Source: Acidobacteriota bacterium (lineage in GTDB: Bacteria > Acidobacteriota > Thermoanaerobaculia > UBA5066 > Gp7-AA6). Taken from it: a DNA stretch of 64,000 bases. Positions 62,181 to 64,000 of the stretch are shown piece after piece; the stretch's first letter is position 1, and each line of letters opens with the position of its first letter. The translations under genes were made by a program, and so were the position numbers. The notes beneath the pieces are model-generated. The model was not told the origin of the DNA, searched no databases, and was given only the letters and a program-made list of their open reading frames with translations. The DNA lies in the NCBI GenBank assembly GCA_027307335.1, contig DAHUXD010000024.1, forward strand, positions 53,955 through 117,954. The letters are read 5' to 3'.

Positions 62181-62976
62181 GACGACCGGCGTCGCCTCCG
62201 AGTTCGAGCGCCGCGCCGCCCGGGCGGAGACGCTGGCCTCCGGCGCCCCGTCGTCCGAGGAGCCGCTGCGCTTCGCGGCGGGCCTCTACCGCGCGCAGGG
62301 GCGGCTCGCCGGGTTCGTCGAGGCCGCCCACGCGGACGAGCCGCTGACCGGACACCTGGACCGGGACGTCGGCCGGTTCCTCGATCGTGTGCCGGAGATC
62401 CTGCGCTACGCCGCCGACGCCGGGCCGGAGCCGCTCGCCGAGGACGCGCGCGCGCGGCGGGAGGACCCGCTCGAGACCCGACGAACCCGCCTTCTCGTCT
62501 ACTGGTCGGGCGACCGCTCGTCGCGGGAGGACTACCTCTCGCGCGCCGCGCTGCGGCCGTACGCGGAGACGCTGCGCGCGCTGACCGTGCCGCCTGGCCG
62601 GATGCACACGCGGGGCCGCTGCCCCTTCTGCGGCGGGCTCCCCTGGGTGGCGGTGCGGCGGGGAGGCTCCCAGATGGAGGGCGCGCGCCGCCTCCTCGCA
62701 TGCGCCCTCTGTGGCGGCGAGTGGCCGTTCGACCGCATCCTCTGCCCGTCGTGCCTCGAAACGGACCCGAGGAAGCTCCCGTCGTTTTCCTCGGAGCAGC
62801 ATCCCGCCGTCCGCGTCGAGGCCTGCGAGACCTGCCGGAGGTACGTGAAGTCGCTCGACCTCTCCGAGGACGCGCGTCCGATCCCCGAGGTCGACGACCT
62901 CGTCAGCCTCGCGATGGACCTGTGGGCCCTCGAGCAGGGCTGGGAGCGCATCGAGCCGGGGCTCGCCGGCGTCTGA
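62158..62976 (+). CDS. fdhE: FdhE-like formate dehydrogenase maturation protein
   Basis: 272 residues from GTG. Four C-x2-C pairs bind iron as rubredoxin-like knuckles: GRCPFCGG, LACALCGG, LCPSCLE and ACETCRRY. FdhE binds the catalytic subunit before export and is required for formate dehydrogenase activity. Its length is close to the family's 300 residues. It overlaps fdnI, so subunits and chaperone are made together. Confidence 0.92.
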   Translation: MKIRGARKTTGVASEFERRAARAETLASGAPSSEEPLRFAAGLYRAQGRLAGFVEAAHADEPLTGHLDRDVGRFLDRVPEILRYAADAGPEPLAEDARARREDPLETRRTRLLVYWSGDRSSREDYLSRAALRPYAETLRALTVPPGRMHTRGRCPFCGGLPWVAVRRGGSQMEGARRLLACALCGGEWPFDRILCPSCLETDPRKLPSFSSEQHPAVRVEACETCRRYVKSLDLSEDARPIPEVDDLVSLAMDLWALEQGWERIEPGLAGV

Positions 62977-62977
62977 G

Positions 62978-63421
62978 GTGGAGAACGCCCTCGAGCTCCT
63001 GCGGAGGGCGCAGGAGGGACTCCGGCTCCGCTTCGACGACTTCCGCCGCGCGCTCGAGCGGCGCGACGGCCCCGCGTATCGGCTGGGACTCGCCGACTTC
63101 CAGCACGCGCTCGACGGCTGGACGGCGGCGCAAGAGCGCGGGCTCCTCCCGGCGCTCGACCGCGCCGCGATTCCCGGCCGCGACGCGCGCCGCGAGCTGA
63201 TGCTCGAGTTCGTCCAGCTGCGCGAGCTCACCCGCCAGCTGCGCGCCCAGATCGAGGGCGGTGCCCGCATGGCGGACGTCCTCGGGCTCGCCGAGAACCT
63301 GGCGCGGCGCTTCGACGCGCACGAGCGCGGCCTGCGCGACGCGTACTACCCCGCCGCCGCGCCGCTCCTGGATGCGACGGAGCGGAGCGCCCTCGAGGAC
63401 GCGGCGCGGGCCCTGTCCTGA
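62978..63421 (+). CDS. Small helical protein, hemerythrin-fold-like
   Basis: 147 residues from GTG, one base after the fdhE stop. It is wholly helical by composition. FQHALDGWTAAQERGLLPAL and FDAHERGLRDAYYPAAAPLL resemble the H-x3-E/D...P helices of HHE domains, but several expected His residues are missing, so iron binding would be incomplete. Position at the end of the formate dehydrogenase operon suggests an accessory role. I do not recognise a close family. Confidence 0.6.
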   Translation: MENALELLRRAQEGLRLRFDDFRRALERRDGPAYRLGLADFQHALDGWTAAQERGLLPALDRAAIPGRDARRELMLEFVQLRELTRQLRAQIEGGARMADVLGLAENLARRFDAHERGLRDAYYPAAAPLLDATERSALEDAARALS

Positions 63422-63447
63422 GTGCGGCCGACGCGGCCGCGGAACGA

Positions 63448-63759
63448 TCAGCCGAGCTGCATGAACTCGGGCGGCGGCGTGTCGTCGCCCGGCAGGAGCG
63501 CCGCGTACGCCGCGGCGAGCCGCTCCTGCGGCCAGCCCAGGCAGACGCCCTCTCCCCGGAAGAGCGGCGGCGCGTCCCCGCTCTCGATCCGCGTGATCAT
63601 CCCCTCCCCTTCGTCCGCGAGGACGAAGAGCCGCCACGCGGAAAGGGTCACGGCCAGCTCCCGTCTCCGGATGGGCGCCCGCTCGAGCCGCAACCCCCGC
63701 GGGCGCGTCAGGCCGAGATCGGGCGCCGCCTCCGAGGGGACTACGGCTTCGTCGGACAC
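63448..63759 (-). CDS. Small hypothetical protein
   Basis: 103 residues from GTG at 63759. It has the pattern of a short alpha/beta protein (AVTLSAWRLFVLADEGEGMI, then a helix WPQERLAAAYAALLP), no TM segment, and no family I recognise. Its start overlaps the end of the following upstream gene by 19 bases. It is convergent with the helical protein gene (26-base gap). The longer open frame to 63876 has a low-complexity Arg-rich start and is not preferred. Confidence 0.55.
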   Translation of the reverse strand: MSDEAVVPSEAAPDLGLTRPRGLRLERAPIRRRELAVTLSAWRLFVLADEGEGMITRIESGDAPPLFRGEGVCLGWPQERLAAAYAALLPGDDTPPPEFMQLG

Positions 63760-64000
63760 GAGAAGACCCCGGCGCGGCCGCCCTCGCGAACGACGAGATT
63801 CCCTCCCAGCCGCGCGGCTTCCGCGGCGCAGGGGCCGGTGACGGCCTCGGAAGAATCGCCGCACGAGGCCGTCCACTCGAGCTCGCCGAGGTAGACGCAG
63901 CCGCGCGCCGCGGCCCGGTCCGTGCTCGCGCGCACCGAGGGCGACGGCGTCGGAGCGGCCGTCGCGGACGCGGACGCCGCCGCGGCGGAGGCGGCGGCCG
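63741..64000 (-). CDS. Hypothetical protein, cut by the right edge
   Basis: The frame is open to the window end, so the N-terminus is missing. The visible part has an Ala/Ser/Pro-rich linker and then a small domain with four Cys (GCVYLGELEWTASCG, GPCAAEA, VFSCPTKP), suggestive of a secreted, disulfide-bonded domain. Function unknown. Confidence 0.55.
   Translation of the reverse strand, partial: AAASAAAASASATAAPTPSPSVRASTDRAAARGCVYLGELEWTASCGDSSEAVTGPCAAEAARLGGNLVVREGGRAGVFSCPTKP

Overview
The window is high-GC DNA with dense, mostly operonic genes, many four-base start/stop overlaps and frequent GTG/TTG starts. An Oar-like TonB receptor with a carboxypeptidase-regulatory domain, a twin-arginine formate dehydrogenase with selenocysteine, and a multi-cysteine bufferin locus suggest a Gram-negative bacterium, perhaps Acidobacteriota. 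That placement is inference; there is no rRNA or marker gene here to test it. No tRNA, rRNA, CRISPR array or transposase was found.

Layout. 1-1961: end of a LytS-type histidine kinase and a beta-lactamase-fold protein that lacks its catalytic residues. 1990-13230: cell-surface glycan genes (two methyltransferases, a GT-C-like membrane protein, YfhO, a radical SAM/SPASM protein, and a giant protein with three glycosyltransferase domains), followed by two REP-like hairpins. 13359-16271: Oar-like receptor. 16704-21405 (minus): bufferin-type operon bufA-bufB-bufC, a glycogen debranching enzyme, then a DoxX protein. 21653-23074: prolyl-aminopeptidase-like hydrolase and a STAS protein.

23108-31212 looks like an uncharacterised peptide processing/export locus. 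On the plus strand lie a GAF-GAF-GAF-TM-adaptor protein and a PqqD-M50 protease-adaptor protein. Convergent to them on the minus strand are an adaptor, a PrsK-like kinase, a PrsR-like sigma-54 activator, and, behind a well-spaced -24/-12 promoter, a small protein made of ten hexapeptide repeats. I consider this the most interesting part of the window.

31803-34559: DGQHR protein, LemA and an M48 protease. 34675-44907 (minus): an acetate operon, acs, acuB-like, acuC-like, a Pat-like acetyltransferase/acyl-CoA synthetase fusion, an EAL protein and an S4 protein, then a zinc-ribbon protein and a phospholipase C-like secreted protein. 45416-54918: MHS transporter, complete ABC importer, DcaP-like porin and a second acetyl-CoA synthetase. 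55171-57341: phosphoesterase and a kinase-USP fusion. 57495-63421: formate dehydrogenase operon (Sec-containing alpha subunit, beta, gamma, FdhE, small helical protein). 63448-64000: two small genes on the minus strand, the last cut by the window edge.

Two genes (50505 and 55911) appear to start with CTG inside a CTGA overlap, each with a well-placed Shine-Dalgarno sequence. Standard gene callers would truncate both.
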